A stretch of 64,000 nucleotides of DNA from Lojkania enalia (Eukaryota > Ascomycota > Dothideomycetes > Pleosporales): the NCBI GenBank assembly GCA_010094045.1, contig ML986590.1, positions 291,040-355,039 on the forward strand. Direction: 5' to 3'. The notes beneath the pieces were generated by a model. The model saw only the letters and a list, made by a program, of their open reading frames with translations, was not told where the DNA came from and did not search any database. Of the stretch, positions 1 through 9,767 are shown piece after piece (position 1 is the stretch's first letter; each line of letters begins with the position of its first letter). Made by a program: the position numbers and the translations under genes.

Positions 1-321
1 GATATGATGCATAGGTCAGCACCGTACACTAGCATCAAGTAATTGAATCTAGAACTTATATTGTCATCTGTGGATATGATTCTGCTACCGACTTTTTCTT
101 GCTTAAGGATGTAATTATTAGGCGATGCTCGAGAAAACCACCAACGCCATATCCTCCTACCGTGCCAATGGCTTGGACCAGTATCTGGGTATCCTACCTC
201 GCTCTTGAAAAAAAAAAAAAAAAAAAAACCCCCCTACCATCAGGAAGGCCTATCCAGCCGCTATGCTGCCATGCCACGCATAATCAAGCCTCCCAGCTTC
301 AAGCTGCCATCCGCGTCTTTT
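1..321. other. Left edge, no gene recognised
   Basis: No coding signal is visible here. A run of 21 adenines (208-228) followed by six cytosines is the only notable structure. The stretch lies downstream of the 3' end of the minus-strand ELP5 gene and probably holds its terminator. Confidence 0.5.
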
Positions 322-1371
322 TTAGATCTCATCCTCCTCCTCGTCAAAATCATCTTCGGTTCCCATCTCGTATAGAATCCTCCCACCCTCACCCTTGCCA
401 TCCTGCGCATCATAGTACGGAAGTACAACGCTATCCCTCGCCTCCTTCTGTTTCTCCGTCAACTCCAACTTGAAGGTAGCCTCCAAGATCTCGTTTGTGT
501 CACCACCATATACTCCGCGCCTCGGCTGCACCGGCTCGTATTCGGGGACTTCCGACAGCATGACGATGAACTCGGATTTCAACGTGCCGACGACGGAGCC
601 AGGCAGCGGGGGGAGATAGTCCGATTTCCGCGCGGCGCGCAGGTAGTACGTCTCATGCTGGGAGGTGCCGGAGCGGCGGCGGAATTCGACTTCTAGGACG
701 ATGCCCTCTGGTGAAGCAGCGGTGAGTGACTGCACGACGCCCTCCGCTTCTTGTAGGATGCCGTGGATAGATTCGGCGATGGCACGCTCGCGGGCTCGCT
801 TGGCCGCGATGACTTGAGTGAGCGACTTACAGGTCATAATCGTGGTTGCGGAGAATTTAACTTGGGAGAGAGGGTCCGGGGCATAAGCATTCTTAGGGTC
901 CTGATTCATAAGGAGGTCTGTGTGGTAGACGCCAACGAGATGCGAGTTATAGTCGATGGCGACGAGTTTGAAGAGGTTCTTGATGTCGACGGACTTGTTG
1001 ACGAGTAGGCCGTACAGCGAATCGATGATGACGAGCGATTCGTGGAAGTTATCCATAAGCCGCTTGATCTCGGAGAGGATCTCAGTTCCGGTGATGGGGC
1101 CGTAGGCAGGGATTGAATGCATGGCTGAGTGCCCGAAGGTCCGATGGAAAGAGACGAGTACCACGCTCAAGTTGCGACTAAAGCCACGGAGGATGTATTC
1201 GCGAACAATTGGCGCGGCGGGCTGGTTCAAGTCGTCGAGAATCAGGGTGAACGGTGAGGCGTTAGTACGCATGTTGAGGACTGTGGATATCTTCTGAACG
1301 GAATTGCGCGCATGCTTTGAGTACGTGAATGGACGAGGGGTCCCGTTCACCTTCGGCTTGCGGGGCTCCAT
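322..1371 (-). CDS. ELP5: Elongator complex protein 5 (Elp5/Iki1)
   Basis: Elp5 forms the RecA-like Elp4-Elp5-Elp6 ring of Elongator, which is needed for wobble-uridine modification of tRNAs. Seen: the N-terminal strand SPFTLILDDLNQPAAPIVRE, an internal LVIIDSLYGLL followed later by VGVYHTDL, and the family's C-terminal signature LPYYDAQDGKGEGGRILYEM, ending in an acidic tail (DDFDEEEDEI). The first in-frame ATG is at 1371, giving 349 residues with no intron, within the usual fungal range. The frame stays open for 113 more codons upstream to a TGA near 1714 but has no ATG there, so I did not extend the gene. An alternative start is the ATG just before SPFTLIL (about 1272). It is divergent from the SDR gene at 2289. 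The family call is firm; the exact start is less so. Confidence 0.85.
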   Translation of the reverse strand: MEPRKPKVNGTPRPFTYSKHARNSVQKISTVLNMRTNASPFTLILDDLNQPAAPIVREYILRGFSRNLSVVLVSFHRTFGHSAMHSIPAYGPITGTEILSEIKRLMDNFHESLVIIDSLYGLLVNKSVDIKNLFKLVAIDYNSHLVGVYHTDLLMNQDPKNAYAPDPLSQVKFSATTIMTCKSLTQVIAAKRARERAIAESIHGILQEAEGVVQSLTAASPEGIVLEVEFRRRSGTSQHETYYLRAARKSDYLPPLPGSVVGTLKSEFIVMLSEVPEYEPVQPRRGVYGGDTNEILEATFKLELTEKQKEARDSVVLPYYDAQDGKGEGGRILYEMGTEDDFDEEEDEI

Positions 1372-2288
1372 GAGTCCTAGATCGCGCTTCTTCCGGATGC
1401 CGCCAAGGGCTCGCGAATTACCCTTCTTAATACACTTACTATCGTTACGAGTGTGGATAGCGTCTCGAATGATTGGCACAGGAATATTTTCGATGATACT
1501 GTAGACTCCAAGTTCTTTTGAATAGCCCGAAGCGGAATCGTACTTGGGAATGATATGCTGGAGAAGCGGGTTAGAAACTAGGACCTTGTTCCAATCTAAG
1601 TTAGCGAAGTTATCGTCTCTGATCCACTGGTCGGGTTCGACAAAAAGATTGCTTTCTAAGGGAAATTTGGACGTAATAACGGTGATTCGAGGGATAAAGA
1701 GTAGATTCAAGGAAATTCAGAGTGCTTTTCCAGCAAAAGAAGTCGAAGAATCGGCGGAGAGATCGAAAATGAGAATGGAGCTGACGAGACGAAAGGACGA
1801 GAGGAACAGGCATTTTGGAAAGACCTTGCAAGGTGTTTGGAGAACCTAGGGGGCTGGGAGGCCTGGATGTTGGGTGAAAGTTGGAGCATACCGATATCTG
1901 AGATGCTGGTGAAAGCTGCAGTGCACGTGGGTGAAAAACTTGCGCCGTATCCAAATTTGAGAATTTGGGAGACAGGTCACAGAGGCACCTATCTAGCCTA
2001 TCTTGGCTGATTCTTCGCTCTTGCCTAGGAATAGCTTATATATTTCGATTTGTAAATCTGTATCTTGCGTACTCGACGTTCCGTGGGAACATCGCCCCCG
2101 AAAGAGTGAAGTCAGTTAGGCGAGGCACTAGCTCTCTTTCAGCCTAGCTCAATCGGCGTTAGGCAGTTGAGCTGCCGTCCCCCGCAAATCCTCAGGGAAA
2201 GGCATTGCGGCAAGTAGTGCCTCAAAAATATATGAAGAATGCTGCGTTCATGTGAGGCGATGAATGCTTTCTTATTGTATCTTCCGGA
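1372..2288. other. Divergent intergenic region with an unexplained open frame
   Basis: This lies between ELP5 (-) and the SDR gene (+) and must hold both promoters. On the minus strand, the ELP5 frame stays open from 1713 to 1372 with protein-like sequence (for example YSIIENIPVPIIRDAI) but without an ATG. A second minus-strand frame, 1889-1707, begins with ATG and reads like a basic, serine-rich mitochondrial leader. I found no good GT-AG intron joining the two. Confidence 0.4.
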
Positions 2289-3676
2289 ATGACGCATCAG
2301 AATATCACACCCTCATCAGCCCGGCCTCCCCGTCCGCGATCTCCTCATTTTCCTCCCCACAATGCGCCCCGCGTCTGGTTTGTAACGAATGGGGCCTCGC
2401 CGATTGCCATCGCGTTGGCGAGGCAGGTACTAGATCATGGCGACTATTTTGTGGCGGGTGTATTACCTGGGGAGTTTGAGAAAAGAGAGGGCCAAACTGA
2501 AGACTTTAGGGCATTCTTAGAAGACGTTAAGAAGACGGAAAGATGGCGCGAGCGACTAAGAGTCGTGGGTCTGGACGGAAGGTGAGCTTGTTGATTCCGT
2601 TAGAATCGTTTGCCGGAGTATGAGGCTGAAGATGTTGCACCGAGCAGAGTCATAGGCCAGTGCCAGGCTGCCGTTGCCGAGGCCGTGGAAGCGTTTGATC
2701 GAATTGATGTGCTTTTAGGTAGTACCAGCGAAGGTATGCCTTTTACAATGTGTGGTATCTTCTCAGTACTGACTTTAGTTTGTTTCTAGCCGTCATTGGC
2801 GCTGTTGAGGAGCTGGCGCAGAGCAGTCGAACAATTACGTTGACACAGGAGACGTTCGAAACTAACTTCTTCGCTAACGTGAATATTATCAAGGCCGCAC
2901 TTCCCATCATGCGGCAGAGAAATAATGGCCATGTGATAATGTTGACGGGAATCAGTAAGTAAAATTGCTGCTTCAATGACAGCTTCTAATAGGAGATAGC
3001 CGGACACCTAGGCACTCCTGGATTGGGCATGTACTGTTCTTCTCAATGGGCTCTTGAAGGGTACTGCGACGTAGGTTATTGAAAATTGATAACAAAGCCT
3101 GTAATTCTGATAATATTGAAGAGTCTTGCCTACGAAATTGCGCCCTTCAACGTCAAGATGTCGATTGTTCAAGCGAACATGGAAGTCAACGTTCTCACCA
3201 ATCGTATCACTTCGGTCCCACCACTATCCGAGTATACGCCGGCGGAGAATCCAGCTCCCCTCGCTCGTGAAATATTCTCAGGCTTACTCGATAAGCTCGA
3301 TCCACCAATCTCTGCGCTTATGGACGGCAAGTCGCCTACAGGGAGCACATCGACCACTAGTCCGGATGCGGCCATCCTCGAACCATCCATTGGCGACTTA
3401 CTTAGTTCAGATACCGTTACTACGTTATACGCACCGTTACCGCCTGTGGTAAAGAGTTCATTGATTGCGGAGACAGTCTATGCGCTTACTGCAATTGGGG
3501 GGCATGATAATCCACCAGCGCGACATATAGTTGGATTCGAAGGCGTGATTGCAGTCAAGGAGAAGTTAAAGACTACGAGTGAAGAGTTGGAGGATTTTAT
3601 TGAAGTCAGCAGTGCCGTCGATATCGCAAGAAGCGGGGATCAAGCAACGCCGATGACTGCCGATACAGGCTCATGA
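2289..3676 (+). CDS. Short-chain dehydrogenase/reductase with degraded catalytic tetrad
   Basis: Proposed exons 2289-2581, 2645-2733, 2790-2954, 3000-3070 and 3122-3676 give 390 residues. The four introns (63, 56, 45 and 51 nt) all obey GT-AG and keep the frame. The Rossmann strand VWFVTNGASPIAIALARQ is at residues 29-46, with NGASPIAI in place of TGxxxGIG. The helix Asn (N153, in TNFFANVNI) and the active-site Tyr (Y194, in GMYCSSQWALEGY) are present. The Lys four residues after the Tyr is Gln198, and the Ser 13 residues before the Tyr is Gly181. In the SDR family these are catalytic residues, so normal NAD(P)-dependent oxidoreductase chemistry is doubtful. The C-terminal part (from about residue 240) is a longer tail typical of some fungal SDRs. 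The natural substrate is unknown. The start ATG is the first in the frame and precedes a proline-rich leader of about 27 residues. Confidence 0.75.
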
Positions 3677-4149
3677 ATAACATTCCTGTGTATATCGCCG
3701 ATTTCAGCAGGCTTAAGACTGTAGGATATCGTTTTAGCAAGTCATTCTACAGAGGAACGCCGTTCAATATTTATCATGTTCGATCCGCTTAAATACATCT
3801 TTCGGGTATCGAACCCACCGATGTGACACCTAGCGTGAGAGAATGTTTTTAGTCCAGTACTCGCTCTTAGATAGGCAAGGCTGAGAAGCGGGAAAGAATG
3901 GCGTTTATGCACCGAAGACGGTCATGACTCGCCAAGGTCATTTCGACCTTGCCAAATAGCCGAAATACCCTAATAGACTATGAATGCCATTTAGAGGGTA
4001 GAACAACTTAGCAACATGCTGATCAAAAACTACAGTAGCGAGCCTGAAATATGACCGAACACTAGATTACGTCCGAGTTCTATACAGAACGTGAGATAAC
4101 TTATTCGAAAAGCTAACATCATTGGTGATCAATTCCCTTAATAGAGTAT
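3677..4149. other. Intergenic, no gene recognised
   Basis: Lies between the 3' ends of the SDR gene and the HET pseudogene. The only structure seen is a 7-bp inverted repeat with a 5-nt loop (CAAGGTC/GACCTTG, 3933-3951), which could help 3' end formation but may be chance. Confidence 0.4.
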
Positions 4150-5800
4150 AAACGACCCAACTAGGGGTTTAGTGCTCAGAAACTCTCCATAAATTGTTCT
4201 ATGAACATATCCGTCTCCAATTAGTTCAAAACGGCGGAGCCTCGCATCCGGATAATGAACGGGCTGTCTCCACCAAGAAGAATGCATAGAGTATCTCTGG
4301 GGCGCATTTTTTCTTGCTCGAGTCCATAATACCCTCTCGACGAAAGAAAAATGCGTCGGTGGGCAGATACAAGATTCACTACTTGAATATAGGGCTTACT
4401 GGCTCTCTCCCTTTCCTGGATATTCCTCTGAATGTCTCCCATCGACGCTTCAATGGACTCTTTCATGTATGGGGATGCTGGTGGTTGGTGCTTCTTCTTA
4501 AAATCCAAATTTGGGTCGCAGTCTTCGATAAGAATTCTCCAGAAGGCACCACCCCTCTCTTCTTCCGAGTAGGCGGTCGTCTATATCTCTCCAAAGTTTC
4601 GAAGATCCTAAGCGGACGTAAACCTTAGGTCGTCGTAGTTGGGAACTCTCTCCTTGTAGGTCTCATTGATGGTCCAGAGCGGTTTTAACAGTGTCAAAAC
4701 TATTTTCTGATAAAACGAAGAGCTTATTTCTATAGTTATCTAACCCAAACACTGCACGAGAAAGACACGTCAGCCCAGAAGCAGAAAATATACCGGATTA
4801 GCGCAGTCCCAGCGTAGATGGGATTAAAGCTAACCATTCTAGCACCCATTTAGGCATGGCTTTCAAGTTTTTCGGTTATGAAATCTCACATAGCATATGA
4901 GAGTATTAGAATGGCCTGAGATTGCGAAGATCTGATCTCGAGCATTAGAAGCCTTGTAAGTCCACTCATCAATAGTTGCTATAACATCTAATAGAACATT
5001 TCCAAGCTGGTTTTTTTTTTTTTCATGGATCCTGTCACGAGATAGAGCATCTGACGGATACAAAATTTGTTCCTAATAGTGTTTGCTAAATAGAAGTACC
5101 ATTGGCGCCATTTCGGCCCAGAGCGGATATCTTCTTTGCCAAAGCGGTAATCATATGGACTTCTAACCATAAGATTTGCTTCGAAATGGATTCTATGCCA
5201 TAGTAAAACATGACATTTTCATTAACTGCTGCCTCCTAAAGGACCCAAACTCAATGAAACCAAGACCGTTCCAATACCTTCTGAATTGACACAATATTAA
5301 GCCCTAGTGTACCTCCAGACACCACTAAGCCCGCATATCATAGAGCATAACTTTTTCCGCAGCTTTCTTCCAGCAGAGGCCTTCAATATTTTGATTATCG
5401 CGCTAGTACTGTCGATACAGTTGTAGGGATTCATGCCCAACTTACCCCAAGTCAATGATGGCTTCTTTAACTCATCCTCACTTGGGTCTAACTATACGAG
5501 CATTCGCAAGGCTTTCCCACATATTTCAGCTATTATTTCGACCCTTTTACTTTTCTGTCCCATTGGCACTGGTTGGTACATATTAAATCAATCTTTTTTC
5601 TTAATCTTCCCAGGTGTATGACAGCGCTGCATATGGCAGAAGTGAGCGTCTAGAGGTCTCAGTAAACAGTCTAAGTGTAATAGCTAACATTGCTGTTATG
5701 TTTTCTCTCAGAAGGTTCTCTTATATAGTTCGGCAATACGGATTTTATTACTATCGCTGTCCAATTCTTAGTGTCCTTGCTTTAGCCATGACTCCGCGAG
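4150..5800 (-). pseudogene. HET-domain (heterokaryon incompatibility) pseudogene
   Basis: HET-domain proteins trigger cell death after fusion of incompatible fungal hyphae. Read on the minus strand, fragments of a complete HET protein appear in the right order: YAALSYTWED near 5630-5600 (family YxALSYxWG), a CTNQ near 5578 (family CINQ), GKALRMLV-stop-LDPSEDE near 5515-5475 (family VxVWLGPxxDE), a DARDQIFAISG-like segment (NARDQIFAISG) near 4930, and DTLCILLGGDSPFIIR near 4290-4240 (family C-terminal block). The TGG of VWL has become TAG, other stops follow the SYTW block, and the frame shifts near 4216, after which GDGYVHRTIYGEFL continues in another frame. The coding region is clearly dead; exact ends and introns are not resolved. 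Confidence 0.8.
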
Positions 5801-5826
5801 GGTTGAGGCTGGTCTCTGTTAGAAGG

Positions 5827-5972
5827 AGAAGTGGGTAAAATAGTTGATTGTTGAGACTGTTGGCAGAAGCTACCTATATACCACTAAAATAGCGTTACAG
5901 GTGATCATATAAACAGTATACTTGCTCCTGCAGATCGTTTAAGGAGGCAATTCCAGTTGCCTTATCTAACAG
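5827..5972 (-). repeat. Dispersed inverted repeat, copy 1
   Basis: The reverse complement of this segment matches 8991-9147 at roughly 80% by eye. Shared blocks include AATTGCCTCCTT, GCAGGAGCA, TGTAACGCTA and CTCAACAATCAACTATTTT. It lies just upstream (minus sense) of the HET pseudogene, so it may be its old promoter or 5' leader. The two copies flank the CE15 gene in opposite orientation. Confidence 0.7.
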
Positions 5973-6839
5973 TCTCAAGGCTGAATTGGGAATCGACGGG
6001 GTCGTTTTGTATATGCTATGGACGGCTTGACCTCCTATAGATTCGTTTCTCTTCCAAAAAGGAAAGGTCTTATGTTGAACCTCACAGGATGCTAGCCATT
6101 GGGATTGTTTGAGTGATTCACTATTTGAAAGCGATTTCTTCGATGAACGTTGAGTAAGCAGCAGAGCACGTGGTGTTTGCTTTACTGGCTAGCGAAGGAA
6201 GACTCTCATGAGAGATTGGATAACCCATGTTAGCCTCGTAGCGAAATTATTGATCGAAATTGTATAATGTAATTGAGATCTATTTCAGTATTATCCGAAA
6301 AGCATAAATTAGTATCGACTCTAAAAGGACAATAACTAGAAGTTGCCCCACCGTCGTGCCGTTCGCGTACCAAGGTGGGGTTGAGGTACCGCCAATGCTA
6401 CCCTGGAAGCTCTTCCAATATCGGCTCGATTACCCCAACATGGGGGCAAATTGAGAGGGACAGCCTCTTTAAGAATATCTTCCCCGCACATTCTAAACGG
6501 GTTGTGGATCCCTAAAATATTTATTTCCTGCAGTCTAAAACCAAGACATAATACTGCTGCAAGAATAACACCAAGCTTTAGTTGCCTCGTTCCCGCTTCG
6601 TCATGCCTCAACAACGCGCAGCATCAAGCTGCGAACTTCGTCCACCATTAGATTTCAAATAATAGTTATTTCCTTAATACTGAAGAGAAAATTTCCCGTC
6701 AAGATCCAAAACTTGACGTGTTGCCATATAGTATCCGACTCTTTCGGTACTAGATGACGGCAAATATGCCGGCATACGTTCAGCGGATTATCAGACCCCC
6801 AAATTCAATCTCCAATTTAGCATTACATAAATCACGTTG
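5973..6839. other. Intergenic, no gene recognised
   Basis: No frame on either strand resembles a known protein. Short open frames at 6336-6651 (both strands) overlap each other and look random. It separates the HET relic from the promoter insertion upstream of the esterase gene. Confidence 0.4.
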
Positions 6840-6844
6840 CCCTG

Positions 6845-7044
6845 TGTTACGGCTATATAAAGGCACCTAGACCAGTTGACTAGAAGGCAGCTTTGCTATT
6901 CACTGCAGCTGGGGGTGTGTGTTACGGCTAAGCTATTCACAGTTAGCCCCTTGGCAGGTCCAGGGATATATATGTAGCATGTCTCGCATTTCTAGTCAAT
7001 AGACGCAGTTTTCCAATCCTCATCAGAGCCAGCCAGCTCTGACA
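6845..7044 (+). mobile_element. 200-bp deletion derivative of the Copia family, with TSD CCCTG
   Basis: Perfect 5-bp direct repeats CCCTG flank it (6840-6844 and 7045-7049). The insert starts with the first 11 nt of the Copia LTR (TGTTACGGCTA). It then jumps to the family's 3' internal end, including a CTGGGGGTG-type polypurine tract near 6909-6918, and ends in a complete 125-bp 3' LTR (6920-7044, TG...CA). The same LTR occurs RIP-damaged at 51887-52011, 57075-57199, 58624-58748 and 60335-60459. This copy keeps its C and G bases, so it shows the LTR before RIP. It ends 158 bp before the CE15 start codon. Confidence 0.92.
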
Positions 7045-7144
7045 CCCTGGATAATCTAAAAGCTCATTAATTCTCATCTGCAACATTCACTGGGGGAGAT
7101 TTTGATGACGACAAATGAAACATAACATGGAGCGGACTGAACAC

Positions 7145-7152
7145 TATATAAG
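7145..7152 (+). promoter_or_regulatory. TATA box of the CE15 gene
   Basis: TATATAAG lies 51-58 nt upstream of the ATG at 7203, in unique sequence between the Copia-derived insertion and the gene. It suits a start site close to the coding region. Confidence 0.5.
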
Positions 7153-7202
7153 TACCATCAGGGTGATGTCTCGCAAAACCCATTTCGATTCTTGCAAAGG
7201 CC

Positions 7203-8372
7203 ATGTTTCACTTGTTACTTCCCTCTCTCTTGATCGTGGGTTCGGCTCTTGGGCAGAGCACACCAGCCTGCCCAAGCCTCCCAGGTGCTATCAATTATGC
7301 TGCCAACCCCAAATTGCCCGATCCTTTCCTCCCTATAAGCGGCGCCCGCCTAACGAAGAAAGACGAATGGCCATGCCGTAAAGAAGAGATTAGGCAACTC
7401 TTCCAACGCTATTCTTACGGCATAATGCCACCTAAGCCGTCCTCCGTTACTGCATCGATGTCCGGCAATTCCCTGAGAATCACTGTTAGCGAGGGCGGCA
7501 AGTCAATGTCCTTCTCCGTTAGCGTCAGACTTCCGACTTCTGGTTCAGCACCCTATCCCGCTATTATTGCATACGGCGGTTCGAGTCTGCCGATTCCTAA
7601 CACTGTCGCCACCATCACTTACCAGAACTTCGAAATGGCTGCCGACAATGGGCGCGGGCAGGGCAAGTTCTATGAGCTCTACGGGAGCAATCATAATGCG
7701 GGTGGTATGATTGCAGCAGCCTGGGGTGTAGACCGTATCATTGATGCCCTCGAACTCACACCCGCCGCGAAAATCGACCCAAAGAGAGTCGGCGTAACGG
7801 GCTGCTCCCGAAACGGTAAAGGCTCTATGATTGCCGGAGCATTTGTTGATAGAATCGCCCTTGCGCTTCCGCAAGAAGGTGGACAGGCCGCAGCGGGATG
7901 TTGGCGCATCGCCGACGAGATCCAGAATAACGGCACTAAGGTTGAAACAGCCAGACAGATCGTTACCGGCGACACATGGTTCTCCACAGACTTCTCAAAG
8001 TATGTGAATGCGGTGCCGTCGCTGCCTTGGGACAATCACATGTTGCATGCCCTTTATGCGTATCCTGCAAGAGGTCTTCTGATTATTGAGAACACTGCTA
8101 TCGACTACCTGGGTCCGACTAGCAATTACCATTGCGCGACTGCCGGCCGCAAGGTGCATGAGGCATTTGGCGTGAAGGACTATTTTGGATTCAGCCAGTA
8201 CTCACATTACGATCATTGCGGATTCCCTAGCGCACAACAACCAGAACTGACGGCGTTTATCGAGCGGTTTTTGCTGGCAAAAGACACCAAAACTGATGTC
8301 TGGAAGACTGATGGGAAATGGCCTATCGACGAGAAGAGGTGGATTGATTGGACTGTACCGGCTCTGTCGTAG
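7203..8372 (+). CDS. cip2: Secreted glucuronoyl esterase, family CE15 (Cip2-like)
   Basis: CE15 enzymes cut the ester between 4-O-methyl-glucuronic acid of xylan and lignin alcohols, so this is a plant cell-wall enzyme acting outside the cell. The intronless frame gives 389 residues with a signal peptide (about residues 1-17, ending SALG). The nucleophile motif GCSRNGKG places the serine at 202. Glu225 in LPQEGG and His338 in YDHCGF complete the expected triad. Six cysteines (23, 58, 201, 233, 311, 339) match the three disulfides known in Cip2. There is no cellulose-binding module or linker, unlike Trichoderma Cip2, so it is a single-domain form. The reading frame is intact. The promoter carries a Copia-derived insertion (6845-7044), and the gene is bracketed by an inverted repeat. 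Confidence 0.95.
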   Translation: MFHLLLPSLLIVGSALGQSTPACPSLPGAINYAANPKLPDPFLPISGARLTKKDEWPCRKEEIRQLFQRYSYGIMPPKPSSVTASMSGNSLRITVSEGGKSMSFSVSVRLPTSGSAPYPAIIAYGGSSLPIPNTVATITYQNFEMAADNGRGQGKFYELYGSNHNAGGMIAAAWGVDRIIDALELTPAAKIDPKRVGVTGCSRNGKGSMIAGAFVDRIALALPQEGGQAAAGCWRIADEIQNNGTKVETARQIVTGDTWFSTDFSKYVNAVPSLPWDNHMLHALYAYPARGLLIIENTAIDYLGPTSNYHCATAGRKVHEAFGVKDYFGFSQYSHYDHCGFPSAQQPELTAFIERFLLAKDTKTDVWKTDGKWPIDEKRWIDWTVPALS

Positions 8373-8990
8373 GACGTAGATATAGGACTTCGTGTTGCTC
8401 AGCGGCGTCGCGCACAGCAACATTATAGTAAATAAAGTAGCGAAATCTTTGGATACTGGTTCTTCCGAAAATAGTTGATTTAAATCAAAAAAAAAATTTT
8501 CTCCCCAAACTAAGACGCAGTTCTAGGCGGTCTTTGCCTCAGTAGCAGATTATCTTCTTTCTTGTCCTTGCATCTGTGATAACACCCTATTGACCCTATT
8601 CTCTTCTTCACAAAGTGGTAGTACATTAAAAGTGATTTGTTTCACTGATTATCTAAATCCACGGTTTAGAACGCTATCTTGTCTCCCTTACGACCCACGG
8701 TATTGAGCTAGATGTGTAAGAATGGGGAAGATGCACCGACGAGCACTAGAAAGAGAGGAGAACGGCTTAATATACAGTACACTAAATGCTTACTTGTATG
8801 TCTAAACCAGTCTTTCGCGTCTGGAGCTTGGTGCTTCAAGAGATGAGGACTTGCAGATGCGAATGATGTAAGGATAGGAATGCTTAGAGATTGTTTTGCC
8901 ACTTTAGGCTGACTCCCTCGGCTCAATATTGTGGTCAACTCCTAATGGATTGGGTAATAAACGTAATAAAAGGCTCTTGTTAAGTAAATC
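8373..8990. other. Intergenic, no gene recognised
   Basis: This is the 3' flank of the esterase gene, with a poly-A tract near 8488-8498. The only frame above 70 codons (minus, 8708-8938) has no recognisable domain. Confidence 0.4.
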
Positions 8991-9147
8991 CTGTTAGATG
9001 CGGCAATTGCAATTGCCTCCTTGGACGATCGGCAGGAGCAGGTTACTAGTATACTGCTTGCATGATCACGTGTAACGCTAGTTTAGCAGCAAATAGCTAG
9101 CTTTTGCCAGTAGCCTCAACAATCAACTATTTTTGCCCATTTCCTTA
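8991..9147 (+). repeat. Dispersed inverted repeat, copy 2
   Basis: This copy matches the reverse complement of 5827-5972 (see that entry) from CTGTTAGAT to about CAACTATTTTTGCCC. A shared AACAGAG follows before similarity is lost. It is slightly longer than copy 1, with an extra TTACTAGT-like insertion. No HET coding sequence was found beyond it. Confidence 0.7.
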
Positions 9148-9723
9148 TCAACAGAGCTATCGGAAGTTATGATTTGAACACTCCTTGCTGGGTATCAGAT
9201 ACTACAGGCCTTATTGCTCTTCTCTTCTCGAATCCGCCTTCTGTATTAAAGCGACAGGTGTGCGGGGATGACCTACAGATGGCTTGAATGTAATGCAACG
9301 CATTAAGCAGTTCAAGAACACAGTCGCATAATGCTTGAAGCACTGGTGAATATGGTATTTCACAAGCAGGACGCATAAGCAAGACGTACAAGTGACCGAG
9401 ACGCGCAAGCGGGTGAGACATTTTATTAGAATCGGATGTCGACCGGTTTGGGGGGGACCAGCCATGGCTGACTATTAAAGCAGGTTGCAGCTTAGCGAAG
9501 ACAACGCCAAAGCGGGCATTGGTCAGAAACCACCTGCGGATTCTTTTTCCTTTGCTTGCTGGTCATCCTAGCCGGCCGCAATACCCTCCGCGCATCCTAG
9601 AGCCTGCCTTTATACATATTTATTTGGTCGACCACAGCCGAGCTCAACGATCTCAAGAGATATAGTCATGCAAATTTGAGCTCATTCTTTGGTCAAGTTA
9701 TTTGACGAACTTCAATTTGTTCT
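9148..9723. other. Intergenic, no gene recognised
   Basis: Two overlapping minus-strand frames (9167-9421 and 9211-9465) have no recognisable motif and look like chance. The right end should carry the promoter of the membrane protein gene. Confidence 0.4.
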
Positions 9724-9731
9724 TATAAATA
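9724..9731 (+). promoter_or_regulatory. TATA box of the membrane protein gene
   Basis: TATAAATA lies 37-44 nt upstream of the proposed ATG at 9768. The spacing is reasonable for a short 5' leader. Confidence 0.4.
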
Positions 9732-9767
9732 TACACCCCGCCCATAGTTATATGCCCGTTCGATCTC

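Noticed and set aside
1707..1889. Minus-strand ORF resembling a mitochondrial leader
   Set aside because: No GT-AG intron links it convincingly to the downstream open frame, so it is not called as an exon.
3800..3830. B-box-like GGGTTCGATACCC on the minus strand, suggesting a tRNA
   Set aside because: No matching A box, acceptor stem or proper T-stem is present around it.
6926..6931. GGCTAA as a xylanase-regulator (XlnR-type) site upstream of CE15
   Set aside because: It is part of the conserved start of the Copia LTR and occurs in other copies; a 6-mer alone is weak evidence.
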